Source: JAAYZB01 sp035379945
Lineage (GTDB): Bacteria > Bacillota_I > Bacilli_A > Izemoplasmatales > Hujiaoplasmataceae
Reading direction: 5' to 3'
DNA: 64,000 nt
NCBI GenBank assembly: GCA_035379945.1
Contig: DAOSWG010000008.1
Location: forward strand, 1-64,000
Each line of letters starts with the position of its first letter. The stretch's first letter is position 1. The notes beneath the pieces are model-generated. The model ran no database searches and was not told the DNA's origin. It worked only from the letters and a program-made list of their open reading frames with translations. The position numbers and the translations under genes are program-made. This document shows positions 26,149 through 33,956 of the stretch, in pieces.

Positions 26149-26541
26149 TTATTCGACAAAAATCTTTACGATGTCGCCGTCGGAAGATCTGACATTGACA
26201 AGTTCACCATTGGCGCCGGCGTTGATCATCTGGATCAACGCGTCGACATCGATGTCCATGTCGTCAAGGCCATTGATGTTGAGTTTGTTGTTTTTGAGCA
26301 ACTTGGCAAATTCGATTGGCAATTGAATTCTTACTTCATCGCCGTCCGCGCTGTCGACCTGAATTTTCAACATGCGAAACGCCGTCTTTTTTCCTGGTGT
26401 CAAGGCCGATGTTTCGTTTGTCGCATCACCGGACTCGTTCAGCGCCGCAAGCAACGATTCAGCTTGCTCGGGAGTGATTTTACCCTGGGACAGCATTTCC
26501 AATATTTTAAGTCTTTCTTCCTTCATTTTATCTTTTGACAT
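26149..26541 (-). CDS. SHOCT-like domain protein, 130 aa
   Basis: The N-terminus ERLKILEMLSQGKITPEQAESLLAAL is the SHOCT-like module seen at the start of YvlB/LiaX-type stress proteins. A linker (about 38-55) is followed by a beta-rich segment with RMLKIQVDSADGDEVRIQLP and a closing VRSSDGDIVKIFVE. No membrane segment is present. It lies 16 bases before the MFS gene and one base after the DUF2089 gene, so it is co-translated with both. A regulatory role in an envelope or drug response is inferred from family context. Confidence 0.75.
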   Translation of the reverse strand: MSKDKMKEERLKILEMLSQGKITPEQAESLLAALNESGDATNETSALTPGKKTAFRMLKIQVDSADGDEVRIQLPIEFAKLLKNNKLNINGLDDMDIDVDALIQMINAGANGELVNVRSSDGDIVKIFVE

Positions 26542-26542
26542 T

Positions 26543-27022
26543 TCAACCTCTCCTCGCTTTGAGTTTTTTTAGCATTTCGGCTGCTTCATCGGCTTTAAGT
26601 GCGCCGGAATTCAGTTTCTCCAAAATATCCAATCTTGACGACTGGTTTTCGTCTTTTTCTTCCTGCTCCTGTTCTTCTTGCTGAACCGAATCAGGCTGGT
26701 AGCCAAGTCCGGCTATCACGTCATCAAGCATTTTTTTGATCGTCGGATAACTGAGATCCATCTCTTTTTCAACCGCTTTGATATTTCCGCGGTTTTTGAC
26801 AAACACTTCGATGAAATACAGTTTTTCCGTATCGAGGTAATTGAATTTCGAAAGTGTGAACTGTCCTTCGATTCTAGTCCCACAGTTTTCGCAGACCAGT
26901 CCTTCAACAATCAAATCATGATTGCAAACAGGGCATTCGGATATCACCGGGTACTTGGCTTTGCCTTTTGTGATTTCTTTTAACATTTTCAACCCTTCCC
27001 TTTTAATTTCCATCTTTGGCAT
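26543..27022 (-). CDS. DUF2089 family protein (zinc ribbon plus HTH), 159 aa
   Basis: A zinc ribbon (CPVCNHDLIVEGLVCENCGT, about residues 29-48) is followed by a DUF2089 helical domain with a sigma-region-4-like helix-turn-helix (NRGNIKAVEKEMDLSYPTIK), an acidic linker, and a short C-terminal helix (LDILEKLNSGALKADEAAEML) resembling the SHOCT-like module of its neighbour. AAGGAG lies eight bases before the ATG. It is probably the DNA-binding regulator of this operon. Confidence 0.85.
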   Translation of the reverse strand: MPKMEIKREGLKMLKEITKGKAKYPVISECPVCNHDLIVEGLVCENCGTRIEGQFTLSKFNYLDTEKLYFIEVFVKNRGNIKAVEKEMDLSYPTIKKMLDDVIAGLGYQPDSVQQEEQEQEEKDENQSSRLDILEKLNSGALKADEAAEMLKKLKARRG

Positions 27023-27051
27023 CTTGATTACTCCTTTTTATTTTATGAATA

Positions 27052-27183
27052 TTATTTGGCGTCGTGTAATGAAGCTACTGAAACAAATCTCTGAAACAAT
27101 TCGGCCATTTCCGGAGACACTGTTTTCTTGTATACTGATTCTGCTCTATTTGTCTGCGACATGGCATTCAGATGTTTTCTCAT
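27052..27183 (-). CDS. Small protein B, 43 aa
   Basis: A short frame with the very strong ribosome site AAGGAGGGATAAGAA before ATG 27183. It encodes MRKHLNAMSQTNRAESVYKK followed by a helical end (PEMAELFQRFVSVASL). No membrane segment or known motif. It lies between another 43-residue protein and DUF2089 in the same operon, with no alternative gene in the space. The ribosome site and operon position support it as real. Confidence 0.65.
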   Translation of the reverse strand: MRKHLNAMSQTNRAESVYKKTVSPEMAELFQRFVSVASLHDAK

Positions 27184-27186
27184 TTC

Positions 27187-27318
27187 TTATCCCTCCTTGA
27201 TACTACTTTCTTTTCCTTCTGTGAGTAATCTCGGCAAAATCGGTGTAATTTGTTTGTTTGCCAGAGATCCTTTGCAAAAGTCTAAACTTTTTCTTGTTTT
27301 ATATTCCTCGTGATTCAT
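27187..27318 (-). CDS. Small protein A, 43 aa
   Basis: The frame from ATG 27318 is preceded by GGGGGTGATC, close to a full anti-Shine-Dalgarno match. It encodes MNHEEYKTRKSLDFCKGSLA and ends in KESSIKEG. Its last codons form the ribosome site of small protein B, three bases apart, so the pair is coupled. It is basic and hydrophilic, with a single Cys. The family is unknown. Confidence 0.65.
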   Translation of the reverse strand: MNHEEYKTRKSLDFCKGSLANKQITPILPRLLTEGKESSIKEG

Positions 27319-27340
27319 TCAGGATCACCCCCGTTTGAAA

Positions 27341-27688
27341 TCAAAATGTTCTTATTCTTATTTTCTCTCCGCTTTCGGTCTTGACGTCTATGAAAATGTC
27401 TTTCGTCGAAACCAGCTCGATAATGTCTTTCTTGGATAAGCCGGATTCCGCTTGCAAATCTGTCTTGGCCAATCTTAAGGCCCATCGGAAAATGAAAATC
27501 GGAATGGGGCAGAAAAACAGGAAAGCAAGAAATCTGTTGACGCCTTTTTCTTCAGGAATCGTTATCCGCAGTTTAACGAATGACGCCCGGTGTTTTTTTG
27601 GACTTTTTTCCGCTTCATACAGACTGGCATAAGCTTTCTTAACGGATATCTCCTTGTTCGATAATTTCTTCAATGTTTCAATGCTCAT
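27341..27688 (-). CDS. Unrecognised membrane protein, 115 aa
   Basis: One hydrophobic segment (about residues 52-68, FLAFLFFCPIPIFIFRWAL) divides a basic N-terminal region (KKLSNKEISVKKAYASLY, SHOCT-like in pattern) from a C-terminal DNA- or protein-binding-looking region (SGLSKKDIIELVSTKDIFIDVKTESGEKIRIRTF). The C-terminal beta strands resemble those of the SHOCT-like protein at 26149-26541. It is the first gene of the operon, directly after the promoter at 27728-27756. Confidence 0.6.
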   Translation of the reverse strand: MSIETLKKLSNKEISVKKAYASLYEAEKSPKKHRASFVKLRITIPEEKGVNRFLAFLFFCPIPIFIFRWALRLAKTDLQAESGLSKKDIIELVSTKDIFIDVKTESGEKIRIRTF

Positions 27689-27727
27689 CTTCTATCAAAA
27701 CCTTTCATATTTTCAACTTGCAACTTA

Positions 27728-27756
27728 ATTATATTCAATTTGTTTTCAAAAATCAA
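27728..27756 (-). promoter_or_regulatory. Promoter of the stress-type operon
   Basis: On the minus strand TTGATT (27756-27751), a 17-base spacer and TATAAT (27733-27728) precede the 115-residue gene. Confidence 0.75.
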
Positions 27757-27808
27757 GCATTATTTTAATATTTTTATAAAATTTATGAACTTTCTTATTG
27801 ATTTCATT

Positions 27809-27837
27809 AAAAAAGCGCCCTTTTTGGACGCTTTTTG
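27809..27837 (-). terminator. Terminator of the uvrB-vanZ operon
   Basis: On the minus strand AAAGCGTCC pairs with GGGCGCTTT around AAAAA, followed by six T. Confidence 0.75.
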
Positions 27838-27838
27838 T

Positions 27839-28261
27839 TTATTTTGTTTGTTTTTTCCATATTCCGGCCTGAATTCCGACAATGAATCCCGGTAAGTCAA
27901 ACACCAAAGCATCAACCAGACTGGCTGATCGGCCTTCAACGAAGATCTGACCAAGCTCGTCAAACAAAGAAATACACAAGCCAATTGAAAGAAGAATGAC
28001 AATCTTGTATCCCCTGCCAGGCATGGCTAGCGACCAAAATACGCCACAGACCAAAAATTCAAACACATGAGCCGCTTTCCTTATTATCATATGAAGAGTA
28101 TCCAAATCGATCGGGTGCATAGAAAAAAGATAATCCCAGATCGGTTTCGCCCTTTCGGTTATCCAAAGACTCAATGACGAGGACTCGTCACCGGTAGCCC
28201 GGGAAAATGAAAATATGACGGCCGTCCACAGAATCGCCAGAATGAACCAAAGTTTCTTCAT
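27839..28261 (-). CDS. VanZ-like membrane protein, 140 aa
   Basis: Four hydrophobic helices, with the VanZ-type signatures WTAVIFSFSRATGDES near the N-terminus, IIRKAAHVFEFLVCG in the middle and ISLFDELGQIFVEGRSASLVD near the end. VanZ-like proteins are linked with low-level glycopeptide or antimicrobial-peptide resistance, but the chemistry is unknown. The start overlaps the uvrB stop by four bases, so it is translated with uvrB. Confidence 0.85.
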   Translation of the reverse strand: MKKLWFILAILWTAVIFSFSRATGDESSSLSLWITERAKPIWDYLFSMHPIDLDTLHMIIRKAAHVFEFLVCGVFWSLAMPGRGYKIVILLSIGLCISLFDELGQIFVEGRSASLVDALVFDLPGFIVGIQAGIWKKQTK

Positions 28262-30222
28262 CCGATCTCCTTTTTTAATTCGAAAATGACATCTCTCAGT
28301 TCCGCAGCTCTTTCAAAATCCAATTCCTTTGCGGCTTGCAACATTTGTTTTTCCAAAATATCGATATTTCGTTTGAGTTCCTCTATTGGCAATTTTCCAA
28401 ACGCTTTTGTCTTGTCCTCTTCCGCCATTTTGATCGAAATCGCTTCGGGAATCGGTTTAAGGATCGTCTGGGGAATGATGCCGTTTCTCTTGTTATATTC
28501 TTCCTGAATCTGTCGGCGTCGGTTGGTTTCGGAAATTGCGTTTTTAATTGAATCGGTCAATGTGTCAGCGTACATTACAACCTTACCGTTAACATTTCTT
28601 GCGGCTCGACCGATGGTTTGAATCAGCGATCTCGTGCTGCGGAGAAAACCTTCCTTGTCCGCATCCAGAATACCGATGAAGGATACTTCCGGCAAATCCA
28701 GGCCTTCCCTGAGAAGATTGATTCCAACTAAAATGTCAAAATCCCCCATTCGTAAGCTGCGAATGATTTCCATTCTTTCAAGCGACTTGATCTCGGAATG
28801 TAGATATCTGACTCTATATCCGAGACTTTTCAGATAATCGGTCAGATCTTCACTCATCTTGATTGTCAAAGTCGTAATAAGGGATCTTTCGTTCCTAGCG
28901 ATCGTTTTCTCGATCTCGCCGATTAGATCGTCGATTTGGCCGGCTACCGGCCTGATTTCGACATATGGATCCAAGAGGCCTGTCGGCCTGATTATTTGCT
29001 CGACAACGGCATCCGCTCTTTCCATTTCAAAATCCCCCGGGGTGGCAGATACGTAAATGGCCTGATTTATTTTTGATAGGAATTCATCAAAATTTAATGG
29101 CCGGTTGTCAAGTGCAGAAGGCAAGCGGAAGCCATAATCAACCAGGGTTTGTTTACGGGATCTGTCGCCGTTGAACATACCTCTCACCTGTGGCAATGTC
29201 ACATGAGATTCGTCCACCACAAGCAGAAAATCAGAAGGGAAAAAATCAATCAAGACAGATGGCGTCTCCCCTTCTTTGCGTAGTGCCAGATGACGGGAAT
29301 AGTTTTCGATGCCACCGCAAGAACCGATCTCCCTGATCATTTCCAAATCGTATATCGTTCTTTGCTCGATTCTTTCCGCTTCCAAGGGCATGGCTTTGTT
29401 TTTGAAATATGCGACCCGCTCGTCCAGTTCGTCTTTGATCCTGGTAAGCGCTTCGTCGAGTTTATTGCGGTTGGTAAGAAAGTGGGAAGCGGGAAACACT
29501 GATACAATCTGATAGTCTTCGATGATTTCTCCGGTAACGATATTGAATGACCGAATCCTTTCAATCGTGTCAAAATCGTATTCGACCCTGATGGCTGTCT
29601 TTTCTTCGTATGGCGGCATGATTTCCACAACATCCCCGCGCACCCGAAAACTTCCGCGGGAAAAATCGATGTCGTTACGCACATAGAGGATGTTGACCAG
29701 TTTCTCTAAAAGTTTGTCCCGTCCGGAATTGTCCCCCGCTCTGAGTGTTACCATTCCGTTTTTGTATTCCTCGGGATCTCCGATACCGTAAATACATGAT
29801 ACGGAGGCCACCACGATGACATCTTTTCTTTCCAAAAGCGAAGATGTGGCAGCGTGTCGCATCTCATCGATCTCATCATTGATTTTCGCGTCTTTTTCAA
29901 TATAAAGATCTGCCCCGGGAACATAAGCTTCCGGCTGATAGTAGTCATAATAGGATATGAAATATTCGACCCTGTTTTCAGGAAACAGACTCTTGAATTC
30001 CGAATAAAGCTGCCCAGCTAAGGTTTTGTTGTGGGCAAGGACCAAAACAGGTTTCTGAACCTGTTCGATGACCTTACTAATGGTATAGGTTTTGCCGGTA
30101 CCGGTCGCACCAAGCAATACCTGTTCTTTCATTTCGCTTCTAAGATTTTCCGTCAATTTCCTAATGGCTTCCGGCTGATCGCCGGTTGGTTCATAGGAAG
30201 ATACGACCTTGAATTTATTCAT
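28258..30222 (-). CDS. uvrB: Excinuclease ABC subunit B
   Basis: The DNA-damage-verifying helicase of nucleotide excision repair, working with UvrA and UvrC. At 654 residues it is full length. It shows Walker A GATGTGKT at 39-46, the beta-hairpin segment YYDYYQPEAYVP near 91-102 that is pushed between DNA strands, the DESH box, helicase motifs (QTIGRAARN), and the C-terminal UVR domain (AAKELDFERAAELRDVI) that contacts UvrC. It faces away from the radical SAM gene at 30310. uvrA is not nearby. Confidence 0.97.
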   Translation of the reverse strand: MNKFKVVSSYEPTGDQPEAIRKLTENLRSEMKEQVLLGATGTGKTYTISKVIEQVQKPVLVLAHNKTLAGQLYSEFKSLFPENRVEYFISYYDYYQPEAYVPGADLYIEKDAKINDEIDEMRHAATSSLLERKDVIVVASVSCIYGIGDPEEYKNGMVTLRAGDNSGRDKLLEKLVNILYVRNDIDFSRGSFRVRGDVVEIMPPYEEKTAIRVEYDFDTIERIRSFNIVTGEIIEDYQIVSVFPASHFLTNRNKLDEALTRIKDELDERVAYFKNKAMPLEAERIEQRTIYDLEMIREIGSCGGIENYSRHLALRKEGETPSVLIDFFPSDFLLVVDESHVTLPQVRGMFNGDRSRKQTLVDYGFRLPSALDNRPLNFDEFLSKINQAIYVSATPGDFEMERADAVVEQIIRPTGLLDPYVEIRPVAGQIDDLIGEIEKTIARNERSLITTLTIKMSEDLTDYLKSLGYRVRYLHSEIKSLERMEIIRSLRMGDFDILVGINLLREGLDLPEVSFIGILDADKEGFLRSTRSLIQTIGRAARNVNGKVVMYADTLTDSIKNAISETNRRRQIQEEYNKRNGIIPQTILKPIPEAISIKMAEEDKTKAFGKLPIEELKRNIDILEKQMLQAAKELDFERAAELRDVIFELKKEIG

Positions 30223-30309
30223 GCCATCATCACCGTTTATAGTATATCATATTAGGATAAGCATATGGCATAAATCCGTTTTTCTGTTAAAATGGTATCG
30301 GTGATGAAA

Positions 30310-31989
30310 ATGAAAACCCTGTTGGTCGCAATTGATGCCAAATATATCCATAAGAATGTCGCGGTCAGGCTTTTGAAAGCAAACTGCGATTTTCCTGTCG
30401 ACCTCTTAGAAACAAATATCAAGGAAAACGTCGACGATATTTTCGATAAGATCGTCTCTTTCTCTCCGGATATCATAGGCTTCAGCGTATATATATGGAA
30501 TATTACTGTCATCACCAAACTGACCGAAAGAATCAAATCATCAACAAAAGCCATCGTCATCTGGGGCGGCCCGGAAGTGTGTTACGATTATGAATACTTT
30601 CTTTCCAGGTTTTCCGTGGATTTCGTTGCGATTGGAGAAGGCGAACTGACATTCAATCAGTTTCTGCATGCCATAAATGAAAACAGCGGCTTCGATCACA
30701 TATCCGGCCTAGCATTTAAAAAGGAAAATATTGTCTTTGCGACAAAGCCTGCCGAAACAATAGATTTGACAGAACTCAAGTCGCCTTACCGCTTCCAAGA
30801 TGATATCGCCGAACTGCCTTATCAGATTCAATATCTGGAATCCTCGCGTGGATGTCCTTTCCACTGTTCCTATTGTCTCGCTTCACTTGAAAACAAAGTA
30901 CGTTTCTTTCCGCTTGACAAAGTCAAAGATGACTTGTTATTTCTGATTAGAAACGGCGCCAGAACGTTCAAATTCCTTGACAGGACCTTCAATATTGATA
31001 ATAAGCGCGCAATAGAACTGGCTGACTTTATCATCAAAAATCATCTGCCCGGTAATTCCTTTCAATTCGAAATAACTGGGGAAATCCTATCGGACGAATT
31101 CATTGATTTCATCAATTTAAACGCTCCGAAACATCTTTTCCGGTTTGAAATCGGTATCCAGTCGACAAACGAAAGCAGCAACCTGGCAGTTAGTAGACGC
31201 CAAGACAACGACCGATTGTTCTTTGTCATCCGCAAAATCAGGCAAGCCGGCGTCATCGATCTTCATCTTGATTTAATTGCCGGGCTTCCTTATGAAGACC
31301 TCGACAGTTTTTCGAAAACATTTGATGCCGCCTTTTCCTTGCGAGCCAAGGAACTCCAGTTGGGATTCCTCAAGTTATTGCGCGGAACTCCAATCAGAAA
31401 AAACGCTGATATGCTTGGCTATAGTTTTAATCAAGATCCACCATATGAAATAACGGAAAGCCGGTGGATATCAAAAAATGACATGAAGAAAATCCGCCAG
31501 GTCGAACAGGCATTGAATATTTTCTGGAACAAATTTTTCATGACAAAAACCATCGAAAAAATAGCCGATGTTGAATTGTCAATATTTCATTTTTTCACAA
31601 ATCTGTTTTTATATTGCAAAAGAGTTGGATTTGTTTTCCACCGGTATCAATTGTCGGATGTTTTCCAGGTATTGAATGATTATTTATGCAAAACCAATCC
31701 TTCCCTTCATGATTTAGTATTGCCGCTGATGAAACATGACTACCTGTCCTATCACAAAATCAAACCAAAAATCTGGTGGAAGGAAGACAAACTGGAAAGA
31801 CGCGAAGTTTTCCGAACTTTCTTAGAAAAGAATCATGACTATAAATTGGACACACTATACAAATACGGAATACTTGCAACCTATGGCGATCTTTTTCTTT
31901 TGGCTATTTACATGCCCGATCATACCAGCATCCTTCTTTTCGGTCATGACGGCGTCATTCTTTCGGATTTGTCAGAAACCGCACTTTGA
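30310..31989 (+). CDS. B12-binding-domain radical SAM protein (DUF4080 type)
   Basis: An N-terminal cobalamin-binding Rossmann domain (about 1-130; KTLLVAIDAKYIHKN, IIGFSVYIWN) precedes a radical SAM barrel with the cluster motif RGCPFHCSYC. The C-terminal part (about 350-560) matches the DUF4080 tail of this family. These enzymes use SAM radical chemistry, often for methyl transfer; the substrate is unknown. ATG 30310 has GGTGAT upstream. The longer reading from ATG 30292 overlaps the likely -10 TAAAAT (30288-30293), so it is unlikely. The EFR1 ferredoxin gene follows and could supply electrons. Confidence 0.88.
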   Translation: MKTLLVAIDAKYIHKNVAVRLLKANCDFPVDLLETNIKENVDDIFDKIVSFSPDIIGFSVYIWNITVITKLTERIKSSTKAIVIWGGPEVCYDYEYFLSRFSVDFVAIGEGELTFNQFLHAINENSGFDHISGLAFKKENIVFATKPAETIDLTELKSPYRFQDDIAELPYQIQYLESSRGCPFHCSYCLASLENKVRFFPLDKVKDDLLFLIRNGARTFKFLDRTFNIDNKRAIELADFIIKNHLPGNSFQFEITGEILSDEFIDFINLNAPKHLFRFEIGIQSTNESSNLAVSRRQDNDRLFFVIRKIRQAGVIDLHLDLIAGLPYEDLDSFSKTFDAAFSLRAKELQLGFLKLLRGTPIRKNADMLGYSFNQDPPYEITESRWISKNDMKKIRQVEQALNIFWNKFFMTKTIEKIADVELSIFHFFTNLFLYCKRVGFVFHRYQLSDVFQVLNDYLCKTNPSLHDLVLPLMKHDYLSYHKIKPKIWWKEDKLERREVFRTFLEKNHDYKLDTLYKYGILATYGDLFLLAIYMPDHTSILLFGHDGVILSDLSETAL

Positions 31990-32037
31990 TATATAATTAA
32001 TTTTGCTTGGAACTATTTCGCAAAGGAGTATTCTCAA

Positions 32038-32076
32038 ATGCCACAGGAAAAAGCCTTTTGGTGTTTTGCCCAATGA
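32038..32076 (+). CDS. Possible 12-codon leader peptide
   Basis: ATG 32038 has the only strong ribosome site in this gap (AAAGGAG, ten bases upstream). It opens a frame encoding MPQEKAFWCFAQ, whose TGA (32074-32076) overlaps the ATG of the ferredoxin gene (ATGA). This suggests translation is handed on from the leader to the enzyme. Alternatively, the site serves the TTG-initiated longer form of the ferredoxin gene. Confidence 0.45.
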   Translation: MPQEKAFWCFAQ

Positions 32077-32981
32077 AAACAGCGATAATATATCTTTTCA
32101 CCGGTACCGGAAACACTAGGATCGCCGGAGATCTGATTGCCGGACAATTAGCGAAACACAATACCAGAACAACTATCTATGAACTCAAACAACCGTTTGA
32201 AAATATTCCCGATCCCAATCAGTTCGATATGGTTGGATTCGGATACCCTGTCCACGCTTTCAACACTCCTCGCTTCTTTTTAGACTTTGTGAAAAAACTT
32301 CCAGACACTAACAAAAAAACCGCTTTTGTCTTCAAAACGTCGGGCGAACCTTTTGCATTGAACAACGCTTCGAGCCGTCCTTTGATACGTCTGTTGGAAA
32401 AGAAGGGCTTCGTTCCGGTTTCTGATCGCCATATGCTGATGCCTTACAATATTATTTTCCGTTACCCTGACGCCATGGTAAAGCAAATGTATCTTCATAC
32501 AGGAAAAATGGCTATGCTATCGGTAAACGACATTTTAAAAGGAAACCACAAGAAATTCCGTTTCAGTCCCTTGACGGTCATCAGCCTTTATGTTTTTCGT
32601 CTACAGTGGCTGGGTGCCAAGATAAACGGTCCCTGGATCCATGTGGATAAAAATTTATGTGCCGGATGCAGTCTATGCGTTAAAATGTGTCCAGCCGCCA
32701 ATATCACCATGGAAAACGGATTTCCGAAATTCTCAAGCCATTGCACGATGTGCATGCGCTGTGCGTTTTTCTGTCCCAGCGACGCAGTGCGTCCCGGATT
32801 TTTAAACGGATGGCGCGTAAACGGGCCCTATCAATTTGAAAATATCGTAAAAGACGATTCCATACCAACCTCATTCGTCCAAAAAGACACCAAAGGATAT
32901 TTCCGCCTATTCAAAAATTATTACGAGCGGACAAACAAGGAAATCAAAGAACTGGAAAAATCCAAACAAAAAGCCTGCTAA
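32073..32981 (+). CDS. EFR1-family ferredoxin (flavodoxin plus two 4Fe-4S)
   Basis: The N-terminal flavodoxin-like domain has the FMN phosphate loop YLFTGTGNTR (about residues 7-16). The C-terminal ferredoxin domain has CAGCSLCVKMCPAANI and CTMCMRCAFFCPSDAV, two 4Fe-4S sites. The protein has about 302 residues from ATG 32073. It is a soluble electron carrier of anaerobes. A longer reading begins with a TTG at 32007 but has no ribosome site there, and the extra residues do not fit the family. It lies downstream of the radical SAM gene, a plausible acceptor of its electrons. Confidence 0.88.
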   Translation: MKTAIIYLFTGTGNTRIAGDLIAGQLAKHNTRTTIYELKQPFENIPDPNQFDMVGFGYPVHAFNTPRFFLDFVKKLPDTNKKTAFVFKTSGEPFALNNASSRPLIRLLEKKGFVPVSDRHMLMPYNIIFRYPDAMVKQMYLHTGKMAMLSVNDILKGNHKKFRFSPLTVISLYVFRLQWLGAKINGPWIHVDKNLCAGCSLCVKMCPAANITMENGFPKFSSHCTMCMRCAFFCPSDAVRPGFLNGWRVNGPYQFENIVKDDSIPTSFVQKDTKGYFRLFKNYYERTNKEIKELEKSKQKAC

Positions 32982-33002
32982 TTAATTTGGCAGGCTTTTT
33001 TA
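32968..33002. terminator. Bidirectional terminator between ferredoxin gene and pfkA
   Basis: AAGCCTGC (32971-32978) pairs with GCAGGCTT (32990-32997). It is flanked by A on the left and T on the right, so it serves the convergent genes on both sides. Confidence 0.85.
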
Positions 33003-33953
33003 TCAGTTCAGTTTAGACAGATAACCGTACAAATCACTCGGCTCCAGTTTCATGCTCAAGGCTTCATGGATGTCGCAATGTCCAACATTCATGCTACGGG
33101 CGTATACGGCTCTCCCCCCATATCCTTCCTTGAGGATATCGACGGCGTAAGATCCCATTTTGCTGGCAAGGATCCGGTCATATGAACTTGGCGTCCCGCC
33201 TCTTTGTATATAGCCGAGAACACAGGCCCTCGCTTCGTATTCGGATATCTCGTCGATTTCTCTGGCGAGTTCTCTGACATCGGTGATGTTTTCCGCCACC
33301 ACGATGACAAGATGACGTTTGCCGATTTCTCTCGCATGGTGGACCTGCTTGAAAATCTCTTCCTTGTCAAATCCGGTATCACGCGTAATCACGATTTCCG
33401 CTCCGCAGGCAATGCCAGAATAAATGGCGAGATCACCGCAATTTCTTCCCATTACTTCGACCACAGTGCATCTTTGGTGGGAAAATGATGTGTCACGAAG
33501 TTTGTCTATGGCATCTATAGCCGTATCAAGCGCTGTGAAAAACCCGATCGTGTATTCGGTTGACGCTATATCATTGTCAATAGTCCCGGGAAGGCCGATG
33601 CATGGCATTCCCATTTCGGTAAGAGCCATGGCTCCGCGATATGTTCCGTCTCCACCGATCGTCACTAGAGCGTCGATTCCGTGACTGCGAAGATTGTCGA
33701 TGCCTTTTTGTCTTACTTCCTTTTCGACAAATTCCGGAAGCCGCGACGATCCGAGAATGGTTCCGCCCCGGTTGATTATCTGTCCGACATCGTTTCTTTC
33801 CAGTTTTCTTATCTTATTTTCCACCAGACCTTTGTAGCCGTCAAACACTCCATAAGCTTCCATCTTGTAGGAAATGGCCGTCCTTACGACGGCCCGAATT
33901 GCCGCGTTCATTCCAGGGGCGTCGCCACCGGATGTCAATACGCCGATTTTCAT
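33003..33953 (-). CDS. pfkA: ATP-dependent 6-phosphofructokinase
   Basis: It phosphorylates fructose 6-phosphate in glycolysis (EC 2.7.1.11). The 316-residue length is normal. Key parts: ATP loop TSGGDAPGMNAAIR (7-20), GGDGT at 100-104 (the Gly at 104+ region typical of ATP users) and the catalytic TIDND at 124-128 with D126 as base. It directly follows dnaE with a three-base gap, an arrangement common in Bacillota (there usually with accDA in between). Confidence 0.96.
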   Translation of the reverse strand: MKIGVLTSGGDAPGMNAAIRAVVRTAISYKMEAYGVFDGYKGLVENKIRKLERNDVGQIINRGGTILGSSRLPEFVEKEVRQKGIDNLRSHGIDALVTIGGDGTYRGAMALTEMGMPCIGLPGTIDNDIASTEYTIGFFTALDTAIDAIDKLRDTSFSHQRCTVVEVMGRNCGDLAIYSGIACGAEIVITRDTGFDKEEIFKQVHHAREIGKRHLVIVVAENITDVRELAREIDEISEYEARACVLGYIQRGGTPSSYDRILASKMGSYAVDILKEGYGGRAVYARSMNVGHCDIHEALSMKLEPSDLYGYLSKLN

Positions 33954-33956
33954 CGT

